Shown: in pieces, positions 33,954 through 46,600 of the stretch
Layout of the letters: every line of letters begins with the position of its first letter
How positions within the stretch are numbered: position 1 is the first letter of the stretch
Source of the DNA: Hymenochaete sp. R1
Lineage: Eukaryota > Basidiomycota > Agaricomycetes > Hymenochaetales > Hymenochaetaceae
Direction of reading: 5' to 3'
Assembly (NCBI GenBank): GCA_019400425.1
Contig: JAFREE010000056.1
Coordinates: forward strand, 1 to 64,000
DNA: 64,000 nt
Translations under genes and position numbers: made by a program
Notes under the pieces: model-generated
What the model was told of the DNA's origin: nothing
Seen by the model: the letters and a program-made list of their open reading frames with translations, nothing else
Database searches by the model: none

Positions 33954-36694
33954 TCAAGCCAAACTTCTCCACAATCCCTCCGCAGGTAAGGAGTCTCTGG
34001 CCTTTATGATATCGAATGCATGCTGGCGACTCCGACTCACCGAGACCTGACCCAAGTCTTGCCGATCACGATTTGGGCTGGAAGTAGCGGATACTGCATC
34101 TTCGGCGTAATCCAGCATGCCCGGGTCCATCTGTCGCATCCGATTCCGCTCGGCGTAGACTTCTCTGCGACTGGCAGCTGCTGAACGTTTCTTGCCGCCT
34201 TCTTCCTCCTCGATGACGGTCGTAAGCGGTGGGACGAGCGAGCCGAGTCGGTTTGTGAGGGATGTCTTAGGCTGGAGGGAGCCTGCACTGGAGAGTTGTT
34301 GTTGGCCGATGGGCGGCATCGAAATAGGCAGTGATCTGGCGACGTCCTCTATTTCAGGCCTTGAGTTATCTATTCGACGGATAAGATACAGTTGAAAAAC
34401 TTCAACGTGAGGCTTACTGTTGACACGGTCGTGAGATGTTTCTTCGTCGTCACTTCCTTCCCCACCGTCGATACCATTGCTCTCGAATATCTTCCAAGAG
34501 TCGCTGTTAGGTTTCCACGATCCACGATGGATAGGTGTATCTGCCCCCACAAACCTTCGGATATTCTCTTGCTGCGGTGAAAAAGCCGTTTCTCTTGTAG
34601 ATTCTTCCCCCTCCGCTTCTCTTTGTTGCACTTTTCTTTTCGTCGGAGTCGCGAAATGCTTCATCTCCCCAGTGGCTCCACCGCCATTCTCAAGTGAACG
34701 GATCGGTGGCCTGAAATTCGAAGGCGCTGGTAATGACGAAGGCCTCAGCGCATTGAAGGACTGTGGTAAGCCTTCGTTCAGATCGAGGTGGCGCCGAGGA
34801 GTCGGTGTATGCCGCTGCCGCGGTGGAAGTTTTAAGTCATTCCTAGGGGAAACTTTGACTTCCGGTTCCTTTGCCTTATCGACGTCAACGTTATTGTTGG
34901 CGGGCTCTGAATCGTCGTCGTCATACTCGAATAAAAGATCTTTGGTAAAGAAAAAGTTGTTAAATATTTTGAATAGGGACGTAGGCCAATTTCAACTAAC
35001 CATCACCTCTTTCAGGAATACTCGAATCTTCTTCCTCTTCCTTCACCTCGCGTTTGATAGTGACGACATCTGGCTCGGCATTGAATGTTACTTTGCGTTT
35101 GCCGTCCCGCCCTTTCTTATCTTCACCACCTTTCGAGGACTGTCCGTTCTTTGTGGCATCACCAGCACCATTCTTGACATCCTTATCGACAGCGCGATCC
35201 TTTGAGAAAGTGACAGACGGCTTCGTCTTGCTTTCTTCGGCCTTCGACGCGCTTTCTTTGCTTTTCCGGCGTGCAGCTTCTTGCTCCTCGATCGCAAAGA
35301 ATCTGTACGTAACGGCCGTGTCGTTCTCCTCGTTCATATTACGCCTTAGCGGACGTGCGATGTCAACACCAACACCGCCATTCACAGAACCGGATGAACC
35401 CGCCGAAGACGAGGGATTTGACGTGTACGGCGGAGGTGAAGGACTCGAAACCGCTTGGCGGGAATCAGGCCTTTGCTGGGCTCTTGGATGATGAAGTCCT
35501 GTTGTAACAAGTGAAGCTGATAAACTGGACTGGTGGTGAGTCGGGCTGAAGGGCCGCGACGAGGCTTCATGAGTCGCTGGAGCGAAGCCTTGTACCTTCG
35601 GAGAACCCACACCTCCAATTGAAGGTGATGGCGGGCGCCTAACTGGACTAGCGCTACGTCTCCTTGAGTTGGGAGATGTAGGCACATCCCCATCGCGCAC
35701 CGACTCCGCCTTCTTCAAATTCTGTCGTAATGTCAGCCACAACCGTTCCAGCTCCTGGCGAAGCCGATTCTCAGACTCCTCGAGCTTCGAGAGCTGCTGC
35801 TTTGTGAAGTCTTCGATGCAAGTGACTGTCATCCCGCGCGCAGATTTCGAGTGGCTTGCCGCGATAGAAGATAGGTAAAGGAACATCGGGTGAGACGAAG
35901 TGAACGGCGGTGGAAGTAGGAACGGTCCGAGCCCTGGAAGAAAGTCGTGTGAAGGAGGTATTGAGGAGCGACTTGATTGTAGAGGCGCTTGTGATACAGA
36001 TTGGTTTGCAATGGTGTCGGCGCTCGGAAGGACGATAGAGTATTGGGATGAAAAGGACGATGAAGCAGTTTTTCGCTTGATTTCATCGCTCTCCTATATC
36101 AAGAAACTATCAGCAACTATCCCATAAAATCATTGCAAAGGCACGGAAGTTTATTCAGAACATCCAAGAAAGAATCCCGCGAGGACAGGTCGAGAATGAC
36201 AAAGCCTCAAACAAGTAAATTAAAAGAAACTACTCACAATGCACCCTCCAGCCCCAAGACCCACAAAAATCCACCCGCTCTTACTCGTTAACACATCCTT
36301 CTCCGTCCAATCATCTGTCGGCAAAACAGGTCCTTGCTTCGCATCCGTCTCATCACTCACTTCCGCCCTGACGCGGTACACAGGTATCTCGCACACTAAG
36401 CAAGATACCGTCGTTTCCTGCGTGTGTTGCCTATTGGAATCTACGGAGACGGGCGATCGTGTTCGGAGAGTGAGTTCTTTGTGGGTCTGTAATGAAAGAT
36501 TGGTATTAGATTGATTGCGGAGTGATGAAGAATGAAAAGGTGTCCACAATTTTTATCCCGCCATCGCCGACATAAAACGGCTTGAAGTGTGTAGACTCGT
36601 TCGAAGTCGGCTGACCTTCTCCGTCCTGTTTACTTCTGTATAGTCGTATGTTAAGACAGCGACAGGCATACACTGGTTCGTCTTCTGGAGGCAT
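33954..36694 (-). CDS. Unknown protein: Cys-pair N-terminus, coiled coil, long disordered tail
   Basis: I do not recognise this gene. Start MPPEDEPVYACRCLNIRLYR. The N-terminal 150 or so residues form a compact domain with YACRC and VSCLVCEIPVYRV, two Cys pairs that could bind zinc, then GWIFVGLGAGGCI. A predicted coiled coil follows, KQQLSKLEESENRLRQELER and on to WLTLRQNLKKAE (about 35700-35800). The rest, roughly two thirds, is low-complexity: Pro/Ser-rich with SP sites, a basic/acidic segment (RKVTFNAEPDVVTIKREVKE) and Glu-rich patches, ending SLPAEGLWRSLA. Such layout suits a scaffold or chromatin/cytoskeletal adaptor with many phosphorylation sites, but that is inference. Introns are short; first join near 36540. 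Confidence 0.75.
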
Positions 36695-36999
36695 TCTGAC
36701 AAGTCGTTCAGAAGACGGAGGGTGAGAGGGGGGAGGCTGGGAGGCGTGGATGGTGAGCGTATGCGTCAACGGCCTGTTGAGCTGCTCGCACCTGCCGATA
36801 TGGGTGACTCCAAAATGATCGGTCCGGGACCCGCGGAACACAGCATCAATATTTGCAAAATGGCACTGTCACACGGTCCAACAAGAATCCAGACTAATAT
36901 GCGCATTCTATCTGCCAGGCTACGTAAATGCACAACAGTGTATATGCTATAGAATAACCAAGAACAAATCCAAACGGTGTGCACAAGTGCTACGATGAT

Positions 37000-39775
37000 T
37001 TATTTCGTCTTCTTGGTCTCTTTTGCCTTGTCTACCTCTGCCACTGCGTCTTCATCACCTACCAGTACCTGGCCATACTCATTCACACGGTTGAGGTCCA
37101 CGCGGTATATCCAACGCTGAAGAATGCATAACAATGAGCAAAATAAGATTGAACAGAAGCTACGTTTTGTTCACTTACTTGGTACAAGAAGACCAGGAAC
37201 ACAGCATCGTCACGGAAGCAGGCAAGTCGATGGAGAATAGGCATCTTGATGACGAATCTTTTCGAATCCCAAGTAAGAACACGTAAACGGAAGTAAAGAA
37301 GAACATATTACGCAAAAAGATCATCGATGACAGTCGAGAGCGTCTTGTACGCCATACTCTTCATTGGCATGTGGGCAACGCTCTGAAAGCTAAGTTAGCG
37401 ACCCATATCAAGACCTCGCACGAGCAGTCCTTGCCTTTAATTTGTAGTTGATTATCAATTGAGGGATAAGTTGCACCTGTAACATCCGCTGAGCGTCGCA
37501 ATAAAGGTCGTGGAAGAAATGTCACTCACAAATCCAAACATATAGACGAAGCTCGTGAGAGTTGAGATTACAAAGCTATACCATCCTCTGTGTGATTCAT
37601 ATATGAGAGAATAGATGGTGTATCCTGCCAGAACAGGGAGCGTGACGTAAGAGACGTAGCGGAAAGCAAGTTTATCGTATCTGTGTAAGAAAAGACAATA
37701 AATATATAAGACTAGTTGCCCAATAGGCATCTGATTCTTACTCTTGGGTCTTCTTCTCATCTTCGCTGAGAACATGCTTATCCTTGATGTTTACCTTGTA
37801 CGGAAGCATGGAACTAGCAGGTGCTAGGACAATGCTGATATCCACTGCCTTTGTGATCTTGACATTGTGTAAGACAGCAGCCGATGAACTAGAGTTAGAT
37901 GCCACTGACTTTCCATGCTTCGATAACCATCCCAACCCCTTGCCCCATGAGAATCATCCAACTCGTGTTTTCGTTGTTATCCACAAGGTAAAGCAGGATA
38001 ATGAGTTGAACAAAAACATTCGCAACAATCTGTTTTCATAGAGGCGTTAGCTGAGTGTACGCGACGACCAGAAACGGAAAGACGCATACTGTTCTGTTAA
38101 ATGAGGCATCTGGGGTAAGAAAAAGAAAATAGAGGAAAGCAACTAGGTTAAACTTCCTACCGTAAAGACACGCCAACAAGTTCATCCTTTTTCCTCCAAT
38201 GTGAAACATCAGACTTGAAGGCGAGCATTTCAAATCTGTGTTACGTGTCAGTCAAAATAACTCGACACAAAGATGGCGAACACGCATACACTGAGTGCAA
38301 CACAGTCACAAGCCCCGTCAGTGCTAAGAAATAAGGATTCGTCTCTACAAGCATCCGCTTGATTTCATCCAGTTCAGAGGACGACGCTCCCTGCTGTTTC
38401 GCCGCCTCGTTGAAACCAGCACCCATCGATGCGAACAGTTGGAACTTGAAATATGACATCGGCTGGAACTCGACGCGGAGCGGGACGTGAGGTGTCGTCG
38501 AGTTAATCTCAATGAGTTGGGAGCGTAGTTGCCAGAAGTCATTTGGGAAGACTATCGGCTTGTAGAACATCTTTTTGCCCGTTTCATCTCGTAATCCGGG
38601 AATCGTGTGGATATCTGCATGTTAAAAGAAAATGTAAGTTTTATGTGGAACGCGGGCAGCTTGAACAAACGCGCGTTCAATGACTGGAGCAGGTATCTGG
38701 GCTGCAGGAATGACCGATGCATCGGAGACGAGAGCCAAAGTGAGGTTCTATCTCGACGATGAGCAAAAACAATTCGTATCAGCTTAATAAAATGTCGGAC
38801 CTTATGCCAGTGTGATACAATGATATCAGGCTGCTCCTTTTACCGAGGTAAGCGTCGACACGGTGAAGCAGAAAAGTTTGCTCACCGGTTCTTCCTCAGT
38901 TGTATCATCTTGATCGCTTCCAAGGAGTTTCTTTTCTTTGCGAATCTTGGATTTAGGAATGTACCGTGTCAGCACTGTAACAGTAGATGCGATTAAAAGA
39001 CAGAACAGCAGTATAAGTCAGAGCACAGACTTACATTTCCGAAGATGATGCATTTTCTTATTGGAATCGAAGGTCGAGTCCGAAGGATTGGGAGAATTTC
39101 CATATTCGACGAGGAAGATGTCTGCCCAGAGTGACGCATTGTTTTGAACGGACTAAAAACGCAGTTTATGATATGGCCAATTTACGAATTATTATTATTA
39201 TAAAGACACTCACAGGAGGTAAAGGTACATCTAGATCTATTTCACGCTTCTCGTTGTAGTCGCCATAAGTTATATTTTCCCAGACAAAGTGAGGTAAGCC
39301 CTCATCGCCGTTCTCTCTCCATTTCTTCGTCCACTGAGCAGAGAACACGTCTCCTGTTGGTGAAGTTGAAAGGTAGACATGCATATTGAGAGGCATGCCA
39401 AGCGGCCATGCTGGTTCAAGCTGTTGCGGGGGAAGATTGAATGGATTTGTTTCCACAGGCTGGCCAGTATTAACCTTTGGTGCGTTAGGTGGCGCTGGTT
39501 GCTGGATCTTCGAGGCAAGGAATCTCGTAGCTTGGTAACGCCAATGTTAATCAGGCAAAATAGAAGAGACACAAATAACTCACCGACTTGAGAGATCACC
39601 CATATCAATAAGCAACGCTAATGTTTGAATGTAAATCAACATGGTGGATGTGCAAGCGGTGCAAAATGTTGGCACTGACTTGTACGATGCCAAATAGCTG
39701 CGACCATTTGGATTCCTGCGGTTGTCCCTGTCCCTGTTGGGCGACAGGAGTAGGCTGGGGTGCGCGGTCTGCCAT
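37000..39775 (-). CDS. CLPTM1: CLPTM1 family membrane protein
   Basis: Multi-pass ER/Golgi membrane protein of the cleft-lip-and-palate-transmembrane-1 family; relatives act in membrane-protein trafficking, and the CLPTM1L paralogue moves a GPI precursor across the ER membrane. Start MADRAPQPTPVAQQGQGQPQ. A first membrane segment lies in the next small exons. The lumenal domain contains MPLNMHVYLSTSPTGDVFSA, LPHFVWENITYGDYNEKREI and PDIIVSHWHKNLTLALVSD. The membrane part has PYFLALTGLVTVLHSVFEML, IVANVFVQLIILLYLVDN, YVSYVTLPVLAGYTIYSLIY and GWYSFVISTLTSFVYMFGFV, and the conserved IPQLIINYKLKSVAHMPMKS. It ends in a short Lys/Asp tail. About a dozen exons. The motif order fits the family end to end. 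Confidence 0.93.
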
Positions 39776-40711
39776 CTAGCCAGTACTCTGACGTGGCAGA
39801 GTTGATTGAGACGGTGAGACGACGAGGAAGCACTGCAGCAGATGATTGTGTTCACCGCCCTCCTTTGTCACTTTGACTTTCAGCCAGGAACGTTGGTCAA
39901 GGCGCGTTTGGTGACATAAGCATTACTAGATCTCAAAGCATCAAAATCGATTTACTAGTAAGGGTAAGACATGATATGCATATATGCACATCATCCCCCC
40001 TTCTCATTCGCAGTGGTATTTCTATAGGTGCCCGAGGACAACATTGGCAACAACGTCCGGTATGTTTCCGTCAACACAGAGAATCAGAAAATAATATTAA
40101 TGGTAAGGGTCGAAGGAGAAACTGTTGCGATGGGCGGTGTACACGTGTCGGTGTTTGCGGATGGAGAGAAAAGGAAAGAGTGAGCGGGCATTGGTGGAGA
40201 GACAAACGACGGCCAAGTGCTCCGTCTGGCTGCCGTGCAGTCGGTGCTCCTATGTTACCGGGAGGTGAGGACTACGGAAGCAAGTACATCTGAAAATCGA
40301 CTGAAGAGAGAGGAAACAGTTGTTTTCGTCACTTTTTCTTTGAAAAAAGATACAGAAGTTTTTCTCATCTAAAACCAATAGTGAGAGTAAACTGGAACTT
40401 TCAGACTCCATCAATGCATGGATTTGGCTGATCTGGATCAAACATGAAAGCTGTGAGTGAGATCGATTGAGAGAGTGTGTGTGTGAAGACCTTGTCTGGA
40501 TCAGGATCAGAGTCCTAGCGTACATAAGCATCGCCTCGCCTGACCCCCACCGACCCGCCTGAAAACAAAAGTGCCCATTCTCTTTCCTCTTCACGACCAT
40601 CCATCGTCCCCTCCTTCATTTCCTTTCCCTTCCACACCATCGCCCCTTTCATTTCTTTTCCATCCTTCTAAGACGACGACGACGCCCTATATAGGCGTCC
40701 ATTAGATCACC
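39776..40711. promoter_or_regulatory. Divergent promoter CLPTM1 / chitin synthase
   Basis: About 940 bp between opposite starts with no recognisable gene. The chitin synthase side has a long C/T-rich leader (about 40560-40680), common before strongly expressed fungal genes. Confidence 0.5.
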
Positions 40712-43700
40712 ATGCAGAGGCCACCTATGTCCACCCATTCGTCTTCTGACGGTCACTACCCTGAGGGCGACCCCTTCAGTGATGGCCAGCCACGCATCCA
40801 GTTCCAGGAACCCTCTGTTCCTCGCAGAAATCCAACAGGAAACATGCCAACGCCTTTCCAGAGCTCGACCTCCCTCCCACAAGAGTTTGGTGGCCAGGGC
40901 TTCGATGAGGAAGAGAAAATTCCCTTGACGGGAGACCAAGGCTTTGTCGGTGGTCTCTATCCGCCTGGGTATGCTGATCTTGTATCATCCCCTTTTCCAA
41001 CCCCTATACTCACGCAAACCCGACTTTCTCTGCCTATATTATTGTTTACAGTCGTCAAATTGACCCAAATGCTTTCGGTGACCCCTACCAAAGACCCATG
41101 TCTGTCGTGTCCACCGCGTCAAATAGCACCGATACTGCCTGGCGTCGCCGTCAGACCATCAAACGTGGTGTGACAAAGAAGGTCAAACTCACGCGCGGTA
41201 ACTTCATCACCGAATATGCTGTACCCACCGCTATCCATAGCGCTATCGAAGCTAAATGGAAGGGAAATAACACCACTGAGTTCTCGTGCGTCTAGATCCC
41301 TCGGTAACCCGCTTACGCGCGCGTAATTCTCATGCTACTTTTCTCTTTCTTCTTAGACACATGCGCTACACGGCTGCGACTTGCGATCCAGACGACTTCT
41401 CGGAAGCGAATGGTTATACTTTACGGACAAAGATGTACAATCGTCAGACCGATTTGCTCATCGCCATTACCTCGTATAATGAGGACAAGACACTTTACGC
41501 TCGTACTCTCCACGGTGTCATGCTAAACATCCGTGACATTTGCAAGACGAAAGCTTCCAAATACTGGAGGCGAAGCGCAGAGGAAGGTGTCCCAGGTTGG
41601 CAAAAGATCGTTGTAGCGCTTATTGTCGACGGTCTCGAACCGATGGACAAGAGTGTTTTGGATATTTTGGCAACTGTCGGTGTTTACCAGGATGGTGTCA
41701 TGAAGAAACAGATCGACGGAAAAGAAACAGTTGGGCACATTTTCGAGGTTGGTTTCGATCTCGAGTTTTTCCTTTGCGAATTATTTAATTACTCGTTTTA
41801 TAGTACACGACACAGTTGTCGGTCGATGCTACCCCGCAGCTCATCTTGCCCCACGGAGAAGATCCGAATAATCTTGTCCCGGTGCAGTGTATCTTCGTAC
41901 TTAAAGCCAAGAACCAGAAGAAGATCAACTCCCATCGTTGGCTCTTCCATGCCATTGGCAGGCAATTGGAGCCAGAAATATGTGTCCTTATCGACGCTGG
42001 TACCAAGCCAGGTCACAAGTCCATCTACTACTTGTGGGAAGCCTTTTACAACGATCAGCATCTTGGAGGTGCTTGCGGTGAAATTCATGCCATGATTAAG
42101 GGTGGCAAGAAACTTCTGAATCCGCTCGTCGCTGCTCAAAATTTTGAGTACAAAATGTCCAACATTCTGGATAAGCCACTTGAGTCGTCTTTTGGATACG
42201 TCTCGGTGTTGCCGGGTGCTTTCTCTGCGTATCGTTACCGTGCTATTCAAGGTCGTCCCCTCGAACAGTACTTCCATGGTGACCACTCGCTTGCCGATCG
42301 CCTTGGTGCAAAGGGTATCAACGGTATGAACATTTTCACCAAGAACATGTTCTTGGCCGAGGATCGTATCCTCTGTTTCGAACTCGTGGCCAAAGCAGGT
42401 GATCGGTGGACCTTGACGTATGTCAAGCCCAGTAAAGCCGAGACTGATGTCCCTGGTAAGCATCGATAATTATTTACAGGAGACTTTGTTTCTCACCTAG
42501 ATGGTAGAATCGGCCGCTGAGCTCATTGGCCAACGTCGTCGTTGGTTGAACGGTTCATTCGCCGCCTCGGTCTACGCTATGATCCATTTCTTTAGGTTCT
42601 ACAAATCGGGACATGGCATTTTCCGCATGTTCTTCTTCCACATTCAAGCATTGGTTGGTGCTTCTATCGAGCATTTTGATTAAGATACTTATACGTTCCC
42701 TGCAGTACAATGTCTTCTCTTTGGTCTTCTCGTGGTTCGCGTTGGCAAACATGTGGCTCACGTTTTCTATCATTATCGACCTTTTGCTTTCTTTGGACCC
42801 TCCTCTCATTGCATTCGGTACCAAGGTTATCGTAAGTTGTGTTTATTGATACTACAATGTCTACGTTTATCAAGATCTTTCAAGACTCATTGGGTCAACC
42901 TTGGGTTAAAATGGACTTACCTGTCGTTCCTTGCGCTGCAATTCGTGCTTGCTCTCGGGAACAGACCGAAGGGTGAGCGGTTGGCATATACGATTACGCT
43001 CTGGTAAGATATCTCTTCCTGCTTCTTATCTATTTGCTGATCATTATTAAGGGTTTTCGCGATTTGCTCCCTGTATCTTCTTGTCTGTGCCTTCTGGTTG
43101 ACTGGGAACGCTTTCGCCGTATGTCTCTTTTCTTTTTCTCCCTAAAGTACTATTGTTAACTGGCGCTTCAAAAGAACATTCCGAAGCAACTAGCCGACGC
43201 GAAGACAGTTGGCGAAATCGTTTTGAAGCTAGTCCAACCACCTATTGGTGCCTTGGTCGCGGCCATGGTCTCGACGTTTGGTATCTATATCGTCGCTTCC
43301 TTCCTCTACGTACGTTTTTATATCTCATATCACACTCTGATATTGTGAATCTCTGACATGGAAATCCAGCGCGACCCTTGGCATATGTTCTCGAGTTTCC
43401 CACAATACCTCTTGCTTGCACCCAGCTTCACGAATGTCCTCAACGTGTACGCTTTCTGCAATTTGCATGACGTGTCGTGGGGTACGAAGGGATCCGACAA
43501 GGCCGATGCGCTGCCAACTTTGACCTCGAAGAAGGGCAAAGAAGAAGACGCTGTCGTCGAGGATACGGCTAAGCTTCAGGAGGATATCGATGCTTCCTTC
43601 AAGGAGACTGTCACTCGTGCCGTCACCAAAGTTGAGTCGAAGGAGGAAATCGAGAAGCCGACTGCGGATGATCAGAACAAGACCTTCCGTACGCGTCTTG

Positions 43701-43986
43701 TCGGCGTCTGGATGTTGAGTAACGCTGGTCTCGCCGTCGCCATAGAGAACCTGAACGGTTTACCGAGCGGGGATGCGGACCAGGATCTGAAGGATTTGCA
43801 GTCTAAGCAACAGTTCTACTTCGCTGTCATCCTGTACTCGACCTTCGGTCTTGCTTTGGTACGGTTTATGGGCGTAAGTCGATTCTTTTTTGGGGAAAAA
43901 GTTTGATCAAGTTTCTGACATTTCCTGTACAGTGCTTGTGGTTCTTCTTCAAGCGTAACCTTTTCAGGTGTTGCCGCCGCAACTAA
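40712..43986 (+). CDS. Chitin synthase, division 1
   Basis: Plasma-membrane glycosyltransferase that makes cell-wall chitin from UDP-N-acetylglucosamine. Start [20 protein letters not shown]; the first ~130 residues are a disordered cytosolic region. The catalytic domain has [40 protein letters not shown], the acceptor motif [14 protein letters not shown], and the signature [16 protein letters not shown]. Membrane segments follow ([73 protein letters not shown]). A cytosolic loop with [16 protein letters not shown] and a charged segment precedes the last span. It ends [11 protein letters not shown]. Motifs place it with classes I-III; the exact class needs a tree. Exon joins in the first quarter and near 42840 are approximate. 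Confidence 0.93.
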
Positions 43987-44667
43987 GCCATGTATTCCAC
44001 ATACGGCGTACAACTTACTGGACTCTTCTGTTCATTCATGATTCGCATTTTCTTTCATGCCCAACGCGTACCGATACCTAAAGCTCACCCTATTTGCATA
44101 TCATTTTTACGGTTTGAACGATTTAACTTTCTGTCTAAATGAATTCGGCCTACGCGTTCGTATCCCCACCTAGCCTCTCATTCGCCCTATCGTCCCACTT
44201 CTTCATCTCTTCTGTCTCTTTTCCATTTCTCATTTGTTCTGGTTGACCGGCGGAAAATCATATGGACGCGTACCTTCCCTTCCCCTAAATCAACACACCT
44301 AACCCCTCTGTCGGACAATTTGGTTTGGCTCTCTGCTCTGTGTCTTTTAATGGTCTTGATCGTTCGTCGGCGTCGTCTTTCTTTTTCCTTCCTCTACGCT
44401 CCTTCCTTGCTTAGTAGATTCATTCTCCTTATCCCCTTCCTTCTTTGCATCGATAGATCCAGGATGATCTTTAGTCGATGCAATGAAGTTGTTGTGGAGA
44501 GGACATGATATCCTATAATCAATCCATTATGTATATTTCTCCGGGAACGAAATAAGAATCAAGTACGGGTACTGTGCAAAAGCGAATTCTGCGAGACCGA
44601 AGTTTAGATGAACAAAAGGCGAAACACTTCTACTTGTGGAATTGACAGAATAATGATTAGACTGTGA
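43987..44667. other. Intergenic, chitin synthase 3' region
   Basis: T/C-rich DNA, likely a long 3' UTR of the chitin synthase gene. It faces the RING gene's 3' end. No coding frame supported. Confidence 0.6.
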
Positions 44668-45692
44668 CTACGAATACAACCCAATAAACTCATGTCTATC
44701 CTCCTCTTCCTCTCGTCTTCGTCCACCGTCAACATTGACACCATCTCTCTGGGACCCTAGCTGTACAGAACTGAAACCCAACTGCTGGAGAACTTGGCGC
44801 AAAGCCGGCGTGTCCGCAAACACGTCCCTCATCGCTTGTTGACCGCCATCCTCTCCGTCCAAGTTGGAACTCGCATTGGAATTTGCCTGGCCCTCAACTC
44901 CAGCTTGCCCGTCGACGAAGGGCCGTCTGCAGGTTGGACATGAATCGTTCTATGTGCGAATTTTTCTCTCCTTGTCAGCGTGAGGCCTAGTTCACCTAAA
45001 CACCGGCAACCCAACCTTTCCAGGTCCGAGTTCTCGCGTGCCCAGGCGTGCTCTCATCATACACATAAGACACGATTCGAACATACCTGCATAATCCACG
45101 TCCTAATACTTCATTGCACACACAGAAGAGGAGAAAGAAGAAAATGTCAACACTATATCTCATCGCTTTTTGTCCAGTGACTAAAAAGACATGCCAAAAT
45201 GCAAACTCACTCCTTCCGACAAAACACATGCCCACACGTCTCCGCAAGTCGTGTCACACCCAAGTCCTCCGTCGCCGACGCAGGACTGTCCATCGCGAGC
45301 GCTGTCTCCTCTGACGCGAGTAGAGCCAGAAACGGGACGAAGCAGATCGGGCAGCACGAGTCTGTCGTATTTCGGTCGAGAAATATGGAGAAGACGTCAT
45401 AGAGAAGTGAGGTGCTAAGGATGGTTGCATATAAGTAAGCAAGTAATGTAGCGTACCTTTGTGGCCCATCCGATCAAGCTCTGCTTCGGTTACTGCAGGC
45501 AAATTTGCAGCAACCTCTCTCCTACGACTATTAAATGGCAGTCCAACTACATGAGGCAGAGTTCGACCCGGGGCAGAAACGAGTTGAGTTGACTAACGCA
45601 GTTGTTCCATTGGCGTCTTGAAGCGCTTCCATAATGTCGATGATATCGACGCCTTGCCATGCTTGCTCATTGTCGATGGGTTCCTCGGACAT
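44668..45692 (-). CDS. RING-finger protein, probable E3 ubiquitin ligase
   Basis: Small protein (about 215 residues). Start MSEEPIDNEQAWQGVDIIDI. Exon 2 begins at an acceptor TTTAATAG, giving ...DANGTTARRREVAANLPAVT. The RING domain is spread over three exons: CCPICFVPF, then TCGHVFCRKDIRTWIMQ and NDSCPTCRRPF, giving C-x2-C ... C-x-H-x2-C ... C-x2-C, the classic RING-HC pattern. A long loop lies between the first and second Cys pairs. The tail has GQQAMRDVFADTPALRQVLQ and a basic/acidic end ...RHEFIGLYS. RING domains bind E2 enzymes, so ubiquitin ligase activity is likely; the target is unknown. No transmembrane segment is seen. Confidence 0.85.
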
Positions 45693-46065
45693 AGCGATAG
45701 TAACGGAGGAAAGGATACGCTGCTTCACGCAACAGAGACCAGCTCTGGTGGATATGGCCGGGGAACACGCAAGCCACATCCTGCACTGCTTCCGATGCTA
45801 CCAATTAATAACGACTCAATCACGTGCCAAATACGAACTTCGAGATCTATATTTCGTCCAGGTAAACGACGATGGGAAACGAGCGACTAGACAGCGAGGA
45901 GGTACAGAAAGCGGAGGAGAGGTCATTCAAGCACACGTAAATAGTACACAAATTTGGACGGAAGTCCCATCGGACGTGACGAATAAGGGCCACTGGGGCT
46001 GGTGAACATATGGAGGTCAAGAACCTTGAAATGGAGAGAAGGAAAACGAAGGGGGCAAATGTCCT
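45693..46065. other. Intergenic, RING gene upstream region
   Basis: Contains the promoter of the RING gene and the 3' region of SPO12. No coding frame supported. Confidence 0.55.
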
Positions 46066-46600
46066 TCAGAACGGGTTCTCCGGGTCATCCATCATCGTCG
46101 GTTGTTTCTTCTGCTCCATGTCGTCCGACAGCTCTTCATCAGAGCTGGACTCGTTGCTCTCTTCCTTGGTGCTCGATTGGAAGAGGTCGCCTTGCGGTTT
46201 GACACCCCTGATAATATGCTATCAGGTTCTATGTCACAACCATGATAACAAAATAAAAACTTACTTATCAAATCTCTTCTTCTTCGCTGCCGAGATCTTC
46301 TGAGAGCATGGTGTCATCATGTTATCTGTAGGCGAGATGAACTTGGGGTTGCTACGTCGACGAGCCAAAGAGTCAGTGACAAAGGCTGGGAAGCATTACC
46401 GAATCAACAACTTACATGTTCTTCGCCATCTTCTTCGCCAGGAGAGCTTTTGCACCCATACCTGGCTGCTGGTTCGGGTTCTGAGTGTTGGTTGCGTTAC
46501 CAAGAGGTGCTTGTGGCACGACTACCTGAGCAGCCTTGGAAGGATTGTGGAGAGGCTCAGTGTGAAGAGGCGAGTTGGACGCAGATGAGACAGTCGACAT
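46066..46600 (-). CDS. SPO12: Spo12-like cell-cycle regulator
   Basis: Short nuclear protein (about 140 residues). Start MSTVSSASNSPLHTEPLHNP. The second exon carries the Spo12 signature FISPTDNMMTPCSQKISAAK followed by KKRFDKG; the SPTD...TPC...K core with phosphorylatable Ser/Thr is the diagnostic element. Spo12 in yeasts works in mitotic exit by helping release Cdc14. The C-terminus is acidic and Ser-rich (SNESSSDEELSDDMEQ), ending DDPENPF. Three exons with clean splice sites. The functional link is from yeast and is inferred here. Confidence 0.85.

Noticed and set aside
40688..40693. TATATA before chitin synthase
   Set aside because: It lies only about 19 bp before the ATG, too close to act as a TATA box for a transcript containing that start.
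41798..42463. 221-codon antisense frame in chitin synthase
   Set aside because: It mirrors the strongly conserved chitin synthase exon on the plus strand.
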